Source: Lachnospiraceae bacterium KGMB03038
Lineage (GTDB): Bacteria > Bacillota > Clostridia > Lachnospirales > Lachnospiraceae
Direction of reading: 5' to 3'
Assembly (NCBI GenBank): GCA_007361935.1
Contig: CP041667.1
Location: 970,001-1,034,000 of the forward strand
Length of the DNA stretch: 64,000 nt
In this document: one piece after another, positions 18,224 through 27,306 of the stretch
Layout: each line of letters begins with the position of its first letter
Numbering within the stretch: the first letter of the stretch is position 1
Translations under genes and position numbers: made by a program
The notes under the pieces: generated by a model
What the model saw: only the letters and a program-made list of their open reading frames with translations
Databases searched by the model: none
What the model was told of the DNA's origin: nothing

Positions 18224-18559
18224 ATGAAATTATCGGATATGTCTAACGGTCCCGACTGGATCATATGGGCGGCGGCAGCTTTATTTGCCCTTATCTCCAT
18301 CATCCTGCTGTCTGGACGCGGAAGCGGGCTGATCGCGGGATACAATACGGCTTCAAAGGAAGAGAAGGCAAAGTATAACGCGAAAAAGCTATGCAGGGTA
18401 TATGGAGGCGGAATGGCGGTCATTACCATTCTTCTCTTGGTCATGGGAGTGTTAGAAGACCAGCTGCCTGCCTGGTTTGCCTACATAGCGGTGGGGATCA
18501 TTGTTCTTGACGTTTTGGTGCTGATGATCCTTGGGAATACGGTTTGTAAAAAGCGGTAG
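18224..18559 (+). CDS. DUF3784-like membrane protein
   Basis: The 111-residue protein has three hydrophobic segments (WIIWAAAALFALISIILLSG, GGGMAVITILLLVMGVL, WFAYIAVGIIVLDVLVLMILG). Between the first two lies the soluble loop GYNTASKEEKAKYNAKKLCRVYG, the pattern that typifies DUF3784 proteins. The function of that family is unknown. GGGGAAGGA precedes the ATG. Confidence 0.75.
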   Translation: MKLSDMSNGPDWIIWAAAALFALISIILLSGRGSGLIAGYNTASKEEKAKYNAKKLCRVYGGGMAVITILLLVMGVLEDQLPAWFAYIAVGIIVLDVLVLMILGNTVCKKR

Positions 18560-18577
18560 GTGCCCAGAGCCGAGGCG

Positions 18578-18738
18578 CCAACTCCGCCGCGCCATTCGCA
18601 AAATCCGCGTCTGCGACGCTTGCCCCGGCAGAAATGCCGGGATTTTGCTCATAGGAAGGCGCGCCACTCAAACAGAATACCACTCGAAACTTCATGCAAG
18701 CATGAGTTTACTCGTGGCACCCTGCTTGGCGGAGTTGG
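18578..18738. other. Structured intergenic region before secA
   Basis: The gap between 18560 and 18830 holds no convincing gene. An 11-bp inverted repeat (CCAACTCCGCC at 18578-18588, GGCGGAGTTGG at 18728-18738) brackets two further hairpins. One is CCCGGCA-GAAA-TGCCGGG at 18624-18641 followed by ATTTT, which could end transcription from the upstream gene. The other is an interrupted stem around CATGC/GCATG near 18684-18720, with outer CCAC/GTGG. Together they would make a multibranched RNA of about 160 bases. Whether it is a real RNA, a terminator plus decay, or chance cannot be decided here. Confidence 0.35.
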
Positions 18739-18770
18739 AAGAGTGGAATTGTAAACACTTTGTAAACGGC

Positions 18771-18799
18771 TTGAATTGAGGGGTAGTTAGTGCTAGAAT
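18771..18799 (+). promoter_or_regulatory. Candidate secA promoter
   Basis: TTGAAT, 17 bases, then TAGAAT with an extended -10 TGC, ending about 30 bases before the secA start. Confidence 0.65.
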
Positions 18800-18830
18800 G
18801 GAAAATGATTAAATTTATGACAAGGAGTTT

Positions 18831-21404
18831 ATGTCTAGCATGGGTTTAATAGAGAAAATTTTTGGAACGCATAGTGAGAATGAACTGAAAAGGATCTATC
18901 CTATCGTAGATACGATCGAGGCGATGGAACCTGAAATGCAGTCTCTCTCAGATGGCGAACTTAAGGAAAAGACTAGAGAATTTAAGAAAAGGCTTTCGGA
19001 TGGAGAGTCTCTGGATGATATTCTTCCGGAAGCTTTTGCGGTTGTTCGGGAGGCGGCGTCCAGGACTCTTGGAATGAAGCACTACCGGGTTCAGCTGGTG
19101 GGCGGTATCATCCTTCATCAGGGACGTATCGCAGAGATGAAGACAGGTGAAGGAAAGACGCTTGTTTCTACACTGCCTGCTTATTTAAATGCGCTGACCG
19201 GCGAAGGCGTCCATATTGTAACGGTCAATGACTATCTGGCGAAACGTGACGCCCAGTGGATGGGGCAGGTTCATGAATTCCTGGGCCTGACTGTGGGAGT
19301 AGTCCTAAACGGCATGGACAGTGATGAGCGCCGTGCCGCTTATAATTGCGATATTACTTATGTGACGAACAATGAGCTTGGATTCGACTATCTGAGAGAC
19401 AACATGGTGATCTATAAGGAGCAGCTGGTGCAGAGAGGGCTGAAATACGCCATCATCGATGAAGTGGACTCTGTATTGATCGATGAAGCCAGAACTCCTC
19501 TTATCATATCCGGACAGAGCGGCAAATCTACTAAACTCTATGAGGCCTGCGATATCCTGGCCCGGCAGCTGGAACGCGGAGAGGCCAGCGGAGAGTTTTC
19601 CAAGATGAACGCCATCATGGGCGAAGAGATCGAAGAGACCGGAGATTTCATTGTCAATGAGAAAGAGAAAAATATCAATCTGACCGAAGACGGTGTGAAG
19701 AAAGTAGAGAAATTCTTCCATATCGACAACTTGGCAGACCCGGAGAACCTGGAGATCCAGCACAATATTATTCTTGCGCTGCGGGCTCATAATCTGATGT
19801 TCAGGGATCAGGACTATGTAGTGAAGGACGACGAGGTGCTGATCGTAGATGAATTTACCGGGCGTATCATGCCGGGACGGCGTTATTCCGACGGTCTCCA
19901 TCAGGCGATCGAGGCAAAAGAGCATGTAAAGGTAAAGCGGGAGAGCAAGACTCTCGCTACGATCACCTTCCAGAATCTTTTTAATAAATTTGCGAAAAAA
20001 GCAGGTATGACAGGTACGGCCCTGACGGAAGAAAAGGAATTCCGTGAAATCTACGGCATGGACGTAGTAGAGATTCCGACCAATGTACCGGTGATCCGTA
20101 AGGATTTGGAAGATGCGGTATACAAGACCCAGAAAGAGAAGTTTAAGGCGGTGTGCGATGCCATTGAAGATGCGCACGCAAACCACCAGCCAGTGTTGGT
20201 AGGTACCATTACCATTGAGAATTCAGAACTTTTAAGCGGAATGTTAAAGCGGCGCGGAATCAAGCATAACGTACTGAACGCGAAGTTCCATGAGATGGAA
20301 GCGGAGATCGTTGCCCAGGCAGGCGTGCACGATGCGGTAACGATCGCTACAAATATGGCTGGACGTGGTACGGATATCAAGCTGGACGATGAGGCAAGAG
20401 CGGCCGGAGGACTGAAGATCATTGGTACAGAACGGCATGAGTCCCGTCGGATCGATAACCAGCTCAGAGGACGTTCCGGACGTCAGGGAGATCCGGGAGA
20501 GTCCAGATTCTACATTTCTCTGGAGGATGACCTTATGCGTCTGTTCGGCTCAGAGCGTCTGATGAGCATCTTCAATACGCTGGGTGTGGAAGAAGGGGAG
20601 CAGATCGAGCATAAGATGCTGTCCAGCGCCATTGAGAAGGCGCAGCAGAAGATCGAGAGCAATAACTTTGGCATCCGTAAGAACCTGTTGGAGTACGATC
20701 AGGTAATGAATGAGCAAAGAGAGATCATTTACGAAGAGAGACGCCGGGTTCTGGATGGAGAGAATATGCGGGATTCTATCTTCCACATGATCAATGACTA
20801 TATCGAGAATACGGTGGATATGATGATATCCTCAGATCAGGACAGCGAGGACTGGGATCTGACAGAATTGAACATGACGATACACAAGACGATCCCTATG
20901 CCCTTTATCAGTGAAGAAGATGTGAAGGACATGAGCCAGAAAGAACTGAAGCATCTTCTGAAGGAACGGGCCGCAAAGGCTTATGAAGCAAAAGAAGCAG
21001 AGTTCCCAGAGCCGGAACATTTGAGAGAAGTAGAGCGGGTAGTCCTTCTGAAAGTCATTGACGCAAGATGGATGGCTCATATCGATGATATGGATCAGCT
21101 CAGACAGGGAATCGGCCTGCAGGCTTACGGCCAGAGAGATCCGAAAGTCGAGTACAAGATGCTGGGATACGATATGTTCGGCGAGATGACAAAGAGCATT
21201 ACAGAGGATACTGTGCGCACATTGTTCCATGTAAGGATCGAACAGAAGGTAGAAAGAGAACAGGTGGCCAAAGTAACGGGAACCAATAAGGATGACTCTG
21301 CAGCCAAAGCGCCAAAGAAACGGGCGGAGAAGAAGATTTATCCAAATGATCCATGTCCCTGCGGAAGCGGCAAGAAATACAAACAGTGCTGCGGACGCAA
21401 ATAA
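18831..21404 (+). CDS. secA: Preprotein translocase ATPase SecA
   Basis: SecA drives post-translational export through SecYEG. The 857-residue protein has the N-terminal motor ([17 protein letters not shown] for ATP binding, [16 protein letters not shown] as DEAD-like Walker B) and the preprotein cross-linking domain. The second motor domain follows ([28 protein letters not shown]). The C-terminal zinc motif [14 protein letters not shown] binds SecB-like factors or the ribosome. AAGGAG lies only 3 bases before the ATG used; a second ATG three codons on, at 18840, would have 12-base spacing, so the exact start is uncertain. prfB follows directly, a common Firmicutes order. Confidence 0.97.
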   Translation: MSSMGLIEKIFGTHSENELKRIYPIVDTIEAMEPEMQSLSDGELKEKTREFKKRLSDGESLDDILPEAFAVVREAASRTLGMKHYRVQLVGGIILHQGRIAEMKTGEGKTLVSTLPAYLNALTGEGVHIVTVNDYLAKRDAQWMGQVHEFLGLTVGVVLNGMDSDERRAAYNCDITYVTNNELGFDYLRDNMVIYKEQLVQRGLKYAIIDEVDSVLIDEARTPLIISGQSGKSTKLYEACDILARQLERGEASGEFSKMNAIMGEEIEETGDFIVNEKEKNINLTEDGVKKVEKFFHIDNLADPENLEIQHNIILALRAHNLMFRDQDYVVKDDEVLIVDEFTGRIMPGRRYSDGLHQAIEAKEHVKVKRESKTLATITFQNLFNKFAKKAGMTGTALTEEKEFREIYGMDVVEIPTNVPVIRKDLEDAVYKTQKEKFKAVCDAIEDAHANHQPVLVGTITIENSELLSGMLKRRGIKHNVLNAKFHEMEAEIVAQAGVHDAVTIATNMAGRGTDIKLDDEARAAGGLKIIGTERHESRRIDNQLRGRSGRQGDPGESRFYISLEDDLMRLFGSERLMSIFNTLGVEEGEQIEHKMLSSAIEKAQQKIESNNFGIRKNLLEYDQVMNEQREIIYEERRRVLDGENMRDSIFHMINDYIENTVDMMISSDQDSEDWDLTELNMTIHKTIPMPFISEEDVKDMSQKELKHLLKERAAKAYEAKEAEFPEPEHLREVERVVLLKVIDARWMAHIDDMDQLRQGIGLQAYGQRDPKVEYKMLGYDMFGEMTKSITEDTVRTLFHVRIEQKVEREQVAKVTGTNKDDSAAKAPKKRAEKKIYPNDPCPCGSGKKYKQCCGRK

Positions 21405-21440
21405 AAAGTAATAAATGATAGAACGAAATGAGGTGACAAG

Positions 21441-22548
21441 ATGGTCGAGTTAGATCAGTATAAGAGTCTGATGAACGCTTACGAAGAACCTCTTGCCGAA
21501 ATGAGGGATTCACTTTGACGTCTCTGGCAAGGAAAAGCGGATCGAAGAACTGGAGAGAAAAATAGAAGAGCCGGGATTCTGGGATGACCCGGAGCAGTCC
21601 CAGAAGGTGATGAAAGAATTAAAGAGCCTTCAGGAACTGGTAAAGAGAATGAGGGAACTGGGCCAAAGCCGGGAAGATATCATGGTCTTGATCGAAATGG
21701 CATATGAGGAAAACGATGGCTCTATGGCGAAGGAGATCCAAGAAGAAATCGGGCAGTTTGAAGAACAATTTGAAAACTTGAGGACACAGACCCTGCTCTC
21801 CGGAGAGTATGACGGCTGCAGCGCTATCGTAACGATCCATGCGGGAGCGGGCGGGACTGAGTCCTGCGACTGGGCCGGAATGTTATACCGGATGTATACC
21901 CGGTGGGCTGAGAGAAAAGGATTCTCGATCCAGGTGCTGGATTTTCTGGACGGGGATATCGCCGGCATCAAGGGAGTAACCTTTCAGGTGGACGGCGAAA
22001 ACGCTTACGGATATCTGAAGTCTGAGAAGGGAGTGCACCGTCTGGTGAGGATTTCCCCATTCAACGCCGCGGGAAAGCGGCAGACGTCTTTCGCTTCCTG
22101 CGATGTGGTTCCTGATATTGAAGACGATATTGATATTGAGATCGCGGATGACGATCTGAAGATCGATACCTACCGGGCCAGCGGCGCGGGCGGCCAGCAT
22201 GTAAACAAGACTTCATCGGCGATCCGTATCACCCATCTCCCAACAGGGATCGTGGTACAGTGCCAGAATGAACGGTCTCAGCATCATAATAAGGAAAAAG
22301 CAATGCAGATGCTGAAGGTAAAGCTGAAAATGATGAAGGAGCAGGAGCAGGCGGAGAAAGTATCTGATATCCGCGGAGAGATAAAAGAGATCGGATTTGG
22401 AAATCAGATCCGGTCCTACGTGATGCAGCCATATACATTGGTGAAGGATCACCGGACAAATGTAGAGAGCGGCAATGTAAACGCCGTTCTGGATGGGGGC
22501 ATTGACATGTTCATCAATGCGTATCTGAAGGAAACAGTGAACAGTTAA
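21441..22548 (+). CDS. prfB: Peptide chain release factor 2 (programmed +1 frameshift)
   Basis: RF2 terminates translation at UGA and UAA. A first frame of 25 codons starts at 21441 after AGGTGA and reaches an in-frame TGA at 21516-21518. The sequence there is CTTTGAC, the classical RF2 shift site, with an internal Shine-Dalgarno-like GAGGG just upstream at 21503-21507. Reading resumes in the +1 frame at GAC (21517) and continues 343 residues to 22548, giving 368 residues in all. The stop-recognition motif SPF (RISPFN) and the peptidyl-hydrolysis motif GGQ (residues 250-252) are intact. The gap in a simple reading-frame scan is therefore autoregulation, not damage. Confidence 0.96.
21503..21519 (+). 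promoter_or_regulatory. prfB programmed +1 frameshift site
   Basis: GAGGG (internal Shine-Dalgarno) followed after 5 bases by CTTTGAC. Low RF2 leaves UGA unread, and tRNA-Leu slips from CUU to UUU, opening the +1 frame. Confidence 0.93.
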
Positions 22549-22560
22549 AGGGAGGAAAGT

Positions 22561-23799
22561 ATGATAAACATAGCGGTAATGGGTTATGGAACCGTTGGTT
22601 CCGGCGTGGTGGAAGTGATCGATACCAATGGGAAACGGATCAACCAGAGAATCGGCGAGGAGCTGAACATTAAATATGTGCTTGACCTAAAGGATTTCCC
22701 GGGGAATCCGGTGCAGGAGAAGATCATTCATGATTTTGAGACCATCATCAATGATGACGAGGTTCAGATCGTGGTAGAAGTTATGGGAGGGATCGAGCCT
22801 GCGTATACCTTTGTGAAGCGCTGTCTTTTGGCGGGCAAATGTGTGGCCACTTCCAATAAAGCGCTGGTGGCGAAGCATGGCGCGGAGCTGCTGTCCATTG
22901 CCAGAGAGAAAAATATCAACTTCCTGTTTGAGGCCAGTGTGGGAGGCGGGATTCCCATCATCCGCCCGCTGAATTCTTCCCTGACGGCGGATGAGATCGA
23001 AGAGATCACCGGTATCTTAAATGGGACCACCAACTATATGCTGACCAAGATGTTCTACGAAGGGGCGGATTATGACACCGTCCTGAAAGAAGCTCAGGCA
23101 AACGGCTACGCTGAGAGAAGCCCGGAGGCGGACGTAGAAGGATATGACGCCTGCCGGAAGATCGCCATCCTCTCTTCTTTGATCTCCGGACAGCAGGTGG
23201 ATTTCGAGGATATATACTGTGAGGGCATCACCCAGATCACGGTAGAAGATATGAAGTACGCAAAAGAGATGGGGATGACCATCAAGCTTCTGGCTTCCAG
23301 CAAGCGTCAGGGAGGAAGACTCCACGCCATCGTAGCGCCGTGCCTGCTTTATCCGGAACATCCCCTCTATAATGTGAATGGCGTATTCAACGCGATCTTT
23401 GTACATGGAAATGTTCTTGGAGACGCGATGTTCTATGGAAGCGGCGCGGGAAAACTTCCGACAGCCAGCGCCGTAGTATCCGATGTGGTGGAAGCGGCTA
23501 AGAATCTGCACCGGAATGTGATGACAATGTGGAAGCAGGAAAAGCTCCAGATCGAGGACAAGGCAGATGCCAAGAGAAGATTCTTTATCCGTATGAAGGG
23601 AGATCCGGATGAAATGCTTTCAGATCTGCAATATTCCTTTGGGGATATCCAGATCGTCCGGGTACCTGGTCTGGAAGGAGAATTTGGATTTACCACCCAT
23701 GTCATGATGGAAGGGGATTATGACACCCGCGCGAAGCGTTATAAAGATCAGATCCTGCATATGATCCGGATTGAGGATCTGGAAGGAACGGGAGAATAG
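22561..23799 (+). CDS. hom: Homoserine dehydrogenase
   Basis: Hom reduces aspartate semialdehyde to homoserine, the branch toward threonine and methionine. The 412-residue protein has the N-terminal Rossmann loop GYGTVGSGVVE (about 8-18), the catalytic region with EASVGGGIPII and ILNGTTNYML, and a C-terminal ACT domain (about 345-410, RRFFIRMKGDPDEML...) that normally mediates threonine feedback. It begins 12 bases after prfB with GGGAGGAAAGT before the ATG. It heads a three-gene set with the next gene and lysC. Confidence 0.97.
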   Translation: MINIAVMGYGTVGSGVVEVIDTNGKRINQRIGEELNIKYVLDLKDFPGNPVQEKIIHDFETIINDDEVQIVVEVMGGIEPAYTFVKRCLLAGKCVATSNKALVAKHGAELLSIAREKNINFLFEASVGGGIPIIRPLNSSLTADEIEEITGILNGTTNYMLTKMFYEGADYDTVLKEAQANGYAERSPEADVEGYDACRKIAILSSLISGQQVDFEDIYCEGITQITVEDMKYAKEMGMTIKLLASSKRQGGRLHAIVAPCLLYPEHPLYNVNGVFNAIFVHGNVLGDAMFYGSGAGKLPTASAVVSDVVEAAKNLHRNVMTMWKQEKLQIEDKADAKRRFFIRMKGDPDEMLSDLQYSFGDIQIVRVPGLEGEFGFTTHVMMEGDYDTRAKRYKDQILHMIRIEDLEGTGE

Positions 23800-23802
23800 C
23801 GA

Positions 23803-25014
23803 ATGAAATATGTAGTTGTCTTAAGTGATGGAATGGCGGGAAGACCTTTAGCACAGCTTGGAGGACGGACAACACTGGAAGCGGCGGAAACTCCGGTGAT
23901 GGATGCGCTGGCTCCTAAAGCGGAGCTTGGGATGGCGTCCATGGTTCCGGAAGGAATGGCGCCGGGAAGCGATACGGCGAATCTGTCTGTCATGGGGTAC
24001 GATCCCAGGATCTATTATACAGGGCGCTCTCCTTTGGAGGCTTTGAGCATTGGAGTGCGGATGGAAGAGACGGATGTTTCCTTCCGATGTAATCTGGTCA
24101 CCTTGTCTGAGGAGGCCGGTCCCTACGAGAACCGGGAGATGATCGACCATAGTTCTGACGAGATAGAGACAGAAGAAGCCGCTCAGCTTTTGAAGGCATT
24201 GGAAGAGGGATTGGAAAAAGAGGGGTTTAGGTTTTACACAGGAACCAGCTACCGGCATCTTCTGGTGTGGAAAGAAGGAGAACTTCTTGAAATGACACCG
24301 CCCCATGATATCCTGGGGCGCGGGATCAAAGAATACCTTCCCAGTGACCCTGTTTTCCGGGAGATGATGGAGAAAAGCTATGACATCTTAGAGCATCATC
24401 CCATCAATGAAGCGAGAAGGAAGCGGGGACTTCATCCGGCCAACTCCGCCTGGTTCTGGGGAGCCGGCAAAAAGCCGTCCCTTCCGAACTTCCGGGAACG
24501 GATGGGGAAGAAAGGGATTATGATCTCCGCGGTGGATCTTTTAAAAGGCATCGCGGTGGGAGCTGGAATGGACTGCGCTTTTGTAGAAGGGGCTAACGGC
24601 GGACTCCATACGAATTATGAAGGAAAAGCCGCGGCCGCGGTTGGAGCGCTGACCGAGAAGGGGTATGATTTTGCCTATATCCATATAGAAGCGCCGGATG
24701 AAATGGGCCATCAGGGACAGGTCCAGGATAAGCTCACGGCTATTGAGTATGTGGATCAGAGAGTTTTAAAGCCAGTGGTAGAAGGGCTTAGGGAAGCCAG
24801 AGAAGAGTTTCGCCTCCTCCTTCTGCCGGACCATCCTACGCCTATCGAAGCGCGCACCCATACTGGAGAAGCCGTGCCCTATCTGCTCTATGACAGCACA
24901 AGACCAATGGAGGGCCAAGAGGCGTATAACGAAAAAACAGCGGCTCGGACTGGCAGAAACTGGCCGGACGGATACCAGCTGATCAATCATTTACTACAGG
25001 AGGAACTATGCTGA
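23803..25014 (+). CDS. Phosphoglycerate-mutase-like protein, candidate homoserine kinase
   Basis: The 403-residue protein belongs to the archaeal-type cofactor-independent phosphoglycerate mutase branch of the alkaline-phosphatase superfamily. Metal-binding and nucleophile motifs are visible: VVLSDGMAGRP at the N-terminus, GSDTANLSVMGYDP (about 46-59), then HIEAPDEMGHQG and LLPDHPTPIEARTHTGEAVPY near the C-terminus. It starts 4 bases after hom and overlaps lysC by 7 bases. In this setting such proteins have been proposed to act as a homoserine kinase replacing ThrB. The fold call is firm; the kinase role is inference from context. Confidence 0.85.
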   Translation: MKYVVVLSDGMAGRPLAQLGGRTTLEAAETPVMDALAPKAELGMASMVPEGMAPGSDTANLSVMGYDPRIYYTGRSPLEALSIGVRMEETDVSFRCNLVTLSEEAGPYENREMIDHSSDEIETEEAAQLLKALEEGLEKEGFRFYTGTSYRHLLVWKEGELLEMTPPHDILGRGIKEYLPSDPVFREMMEKSYDILEHHPINEARRKRGLHPANSAWFWGAGKKPSLPNFRERMGKKGIMISAVDLLKGIAVGAGMDCAFVEGANGGLHTNYEGKAAAAVGALTEKGYDFAYIHIEAPDEMGHQGQVQDKLTAIEYVDQRVLKPVVEGLREAREEFRLLLLPDHPTPIEARTHTGEAVPYLLYDSTRPMEGQEAYNEKTAARTGRNWPDGYQLINHLLQEELC

Positions 25015-26216
25015 TCGTAAAGAAATTCGGCGGCACATCGGTCGCTGACAAGGAAAGAATTTATAATGTGGCCAGGCGCTGCATTGAGGATTATAAAGCG
25101 GGACATGACGTCGTGGTAGTCCTTTCGGCAATGGGAAAGACGACGGATGAACTGATCGCCCTGGCTGAAAGTGTGAATCCAAAAGCGAAAAAGCGGGAAT
25201 TAGATATGCTTTTGACCACGGGAGAGCAGGTTTCTGTATCATTGATGGCGATGGCTATGCAGGCCATGGATGTGCCGGCGGTATCCCTGAACGCGTTCCA
25301 GGTGCGGATGCATTCCACATCCCGGTACGGGAACGCCAGATTCAAACGGGTGGATACCGAGAGGATCCAGCACGAATTGGATTCCCGTAAGATCGTGATC
25401 GTCACAGGGTTCCAGGGGGTGAATAAATATGATGATATCACCACTCTTGGGAGGGGCGGCTCCGATACAACGGCCGTGGCTCTGGCGGCGGTCCTCCACG
25501 CGGATAAATGTGAGATCTATACGGATGTAGACGGGATTTATACAGCAGATCCGCGGGTAGTAAAGACCGCGAGAAAGCTGGAGTCTATCAGTTATGATGA
25601 GATGCTGGAACTTGCCAGCCTTGGAGCGAAGGTGCTCCACAACCGTTCTGTGGAAATGGCGAAGAAATATAATGTAGAATTGGTCGTGCGTTCCAGTCTG
25701 AATGAGACGGAAGGAACTGTGGTCAAGGAGGTAGCGAACGTGGAAAAATTATTAGTAACAGGAGTTGCGGCAGATAAAAATACAGCAAGGATCTCTGTGA
25801 TCGGGGTAGAGGATAAGCCGGGAGTGGCGTTCCGCATTTTTGACGTACTTGCGAAAAACGGGATCAATGTAGATATTATCCTTCAGTCGGTAGGAAGAGA
25901 TGGGACCAAGGATATCTCCTTTACCGTGGCGGAGGAAGACCTGGAAGGCGCGATCGCCATTCTGGAAAAGAATAAAGAAAGACTTACTATTAAAGAGATC
26001 GTATGGAATGAACATGTGGCGAAACTGTCTGTGGTAGGGGCCGGAATGATGAGTAATCCGGGAGTCGCGGCGAAGATGTTCGAGTCTTTGTATAACTCCA
26101 GGATCAATATCAACATGATCTCTACTTCTGAGATCCGGATCACAGTGCTGGTAGATGAGAAGGATATCGACAAAGCTATGAACGCGGTTCACGATGGATT
26201 TGAAGTTAATGACTAA
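25008..26216 (+). CDS. lysC: Aspartate kinase
   Basis: LysC phosphorylates aspartate, entering the lysine/threonine/methionine pathway. The 402-residue protein starts with the signature VKKFGGTSVAD (about 4-14), continues with TLGRGGSDTTAVALAA (about 146-161), and ends in two ACT domains (from about 265: ISVIGVEDKPGVAFRIFDVL and LSVVGAGMMSNPGVAAKMFESL). The ACT pair normally binds lysine or threonine for feedback control. It is translationally coupled to the preceding gene. Its stop codon interlocks with the stop of the convergent XRE gene (shared bases 26213-26216). Confidence 0.97.
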   Translation: MLIVKKFGGTSVADKERIYNVARRCIEDYKAGHDVVVVLSAMGKTTDELIALAESVNPKAKKRELDMLLTTGEQVSVSLMAMAMQAMDVPAVSLNAFQVRMHSTSRYGNARFKRVDTERIQHELDSRKIVIVTGFQGVNKYDDITTLGRGGSDTTAVALAAVLHADKCEIYTDVDGIYTADPRVVKTARKLESISYDEMLELASLGAKVLHNRSVEMAKKYNVELVVRSSLNETEGTVVKEVANVEKLLVTGVAADKNTARISVIGVEDKPGVAFRIFDVLAKNGINVDIILQSVGRDGTKDISFTVAEEDLEGAIAILEKNKERLTIKEIVWNEHVAKLSVVGAGMMSNPGVAAKMFESLYNSRININMISTSEIRITVLVDEKDIDKAMNAVHDGFEVND

Positions 26217-26611
26217 TTGGATCTGGCGCTAGAAAGGAAACCGGCGATCAGCTGTCTGCTTTCCTGAGAAAGGGAGCGGAACCGGATGATAAAATCCAGT
26301 TCTTCCTGGGAAAGATAGATGGCTGCGTCGGTCTTTTTGTCTTTTGCGAGAAGATAAGGAATCTGGCTCTCTGCCAAAAGCTCCTGAGGACGGAGGGAGT
26401 CCTCCAGATTGTGAAGGACTAAAGTGTCAAGTGAAAGATGATAAAACCGGGAGAGATAAAGGAGAGAATCCAGATCAGGCGTCCGTTTGCTGGTTTCATA
26501 GTTAGAATAAGCCTGCCGGGAGATGTTGAGCATCTTGCTCAGATCCTTCTGAGTCAGTCCATGCTTTTTCCTGAGATAGCGCAAGTTGTTGGCAAGCTGT
26601 ATATTGGACAT
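26213..26611 (-). CDS. XRE-family transcriptional regulator
   Basis: The 132-residue protein has an N-terminal Cro/C1 helix-turn-helix (about 7-60: LRYLRKKHGLTQKDLSKMLNISRQAYSNYETSKRTPDLDSLLYLSRFYHLSLD). A C-terminal helical part of about 60 residues follows, with no known ligand. GGGAGG lies 9 bases before the ATG. It is monocistronic, convergent with lysC, and reads in the same direction as the CYTH gene, which lies upstream of it. Confidence 0.88.
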   Translation of the reverse strand: MSNIQLANNLRYLRKKHGLTQKDLSKMLNISRQAYSNYETSKRTPDLDSLLYLSRFYHLSLDTLVLHNLEDSLRPQELLAESQIPYLLAKDKKTDAAIYLSQEELDFIIRFRSLSQESRQLIAGFLSSARSN

Positions 26612-26650
26612 CGCCGTTATCCTCCCTGATTATTATTTGGTAATAGTGAT

Positions 26651-26680
26651 AGTATAGCAATTTGTCCAATAAATAGGTAA
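26651..26680 (-). promoter_or_regulatory. Candidate promoter of the XRE gene at 26611
   Basis: On the minus strand TTACCT is followed after 18 bases by TATACT with an extended -10 TGC, about 40 bases before the start. Confidence 0.5.
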
Positions 26681-26697
26681 ATATGCCTCGAAATGTT

Positions 26698-26737
26698 ACA
26701 AAAGGCGATAAAGCAACATAACGTTGCCTTATCGCCT
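26698..26737 (-). terminator. Terminator overlapping the CYTH stop codon
   Basis: AGGCGATAA (26703-26711) pairs with TTATCGCCT (26729-26737), extended inward by GCAAC/GTTGC. On the minus strand it is followed by TTTTG. The right arm contains the CYTH stop codon. Confidence 0.7.
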
Positions 26738-27172
26738 GCTTAGATTACTGTTATGGTATTTAGAGGAAAAGGTTACATCCTCGCCAAACCAGTCGGGAGG
26801 AATAAAAGCGTTTGCCGTCTCCTCATCAGGAAATTCTACCTCCACCAGCTGGAGGGGAGCAAGCTCTCCCTCAAACAGATCCAGCTCGGCGGTTAATGAG
26901 CCGGGAAGGGGGAGCAGATATCTCTTTTTCTGGATCAGCCTTCCATCGATCTTGGGGAGCATGTGCTGGTAAGCCTCTTGGGTAAGAGGAAGATTATGTT
27001 CCTCCCGGATCATAAGTCCTTTGGACTTGTAGGTGAGTTCGCATCGGTCATCATCCCTGCGGATGCGAACGACAGGTTCGATGCAGAGATAGCCCTGTTC
27101 GATTCTGCGGCAGGGGTAGGAGTCAAGATGATCTGGAAGTTTCCGGACCAGATATTTGCGTTCGATTTCCAT
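26729..27172 (-). CDS. CYTH domain protein (triphosphate tunnel enzyme)
   Basis: The 147-residue protein is a CYTH/triphosphate tunnel metalloenzyme. The defining EXEXK motif is at the very start (MEIERKYLV). Alternating charged strands follow (RIRRDDDRCELTYKSKG, KKRYLLPL, TAELDLFEGELAPLQLVEVEFP), supplying the basic and acidic residues that line the tunnel. Family members hydrolyse triphosphates (inorganic tripolyphosphate, thiamine triphosphate) or make cyclic AMP; this small single-domain form is most likely a triphosphatase, by inference. AAGGAGG precedes the ATG. It is divergent from the DJ-1 gene. Confidence 0.88.
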   Translation of the reverse strand: MEIERKYLVRKLPDHLDSYPCRRIEQGYLCIEPVVRIRRDDDRCELTYKSKGLMIREEHNLPLTQEAYQHMLPKIDGRLIQKKRYLLPLPGSLTAELDLFEGELAPLQLVEVEFPDEETANAFIPPDWFGEDVTFSSKYHNSNLSRR

Positions 27173-27205
27173 AGTATATCCTCCTTTTTTATTAATATAA
27201 ACGTA

Positions 27206-27222
27206 TTTACACTAAATGTAAA
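27206..27222. promoter_or_regulatory. Operator-like palindrome in the CYTH/DJ-1 divergent gap
   Basis: A perfect palindrome TTTACA-N5-TGTAAA sits about 35 bases upstream of the CYTH start and 85 bases upstream of the DJ-1 start. The spacing suits a dimeric repressor; no regulator can be named. Confidence 0.4.
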
Positions 27223-27306
27223 CGGTGTTAATATTTAAGTATACGTGCTGGAGCAGGGGTTAGGTGCTTCAAATTTAATATCATAAAAGAAAGGAAGAAG
27301 CGGGAA

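Noticed and set aside
18531..18779. Open frames of 60-80 codons before secA
   Set aside because: No ribosome-binding sites; Arg/Pro/Cys-rich products typical of GC-rich non-coding sequence; they overlap the hairpins.
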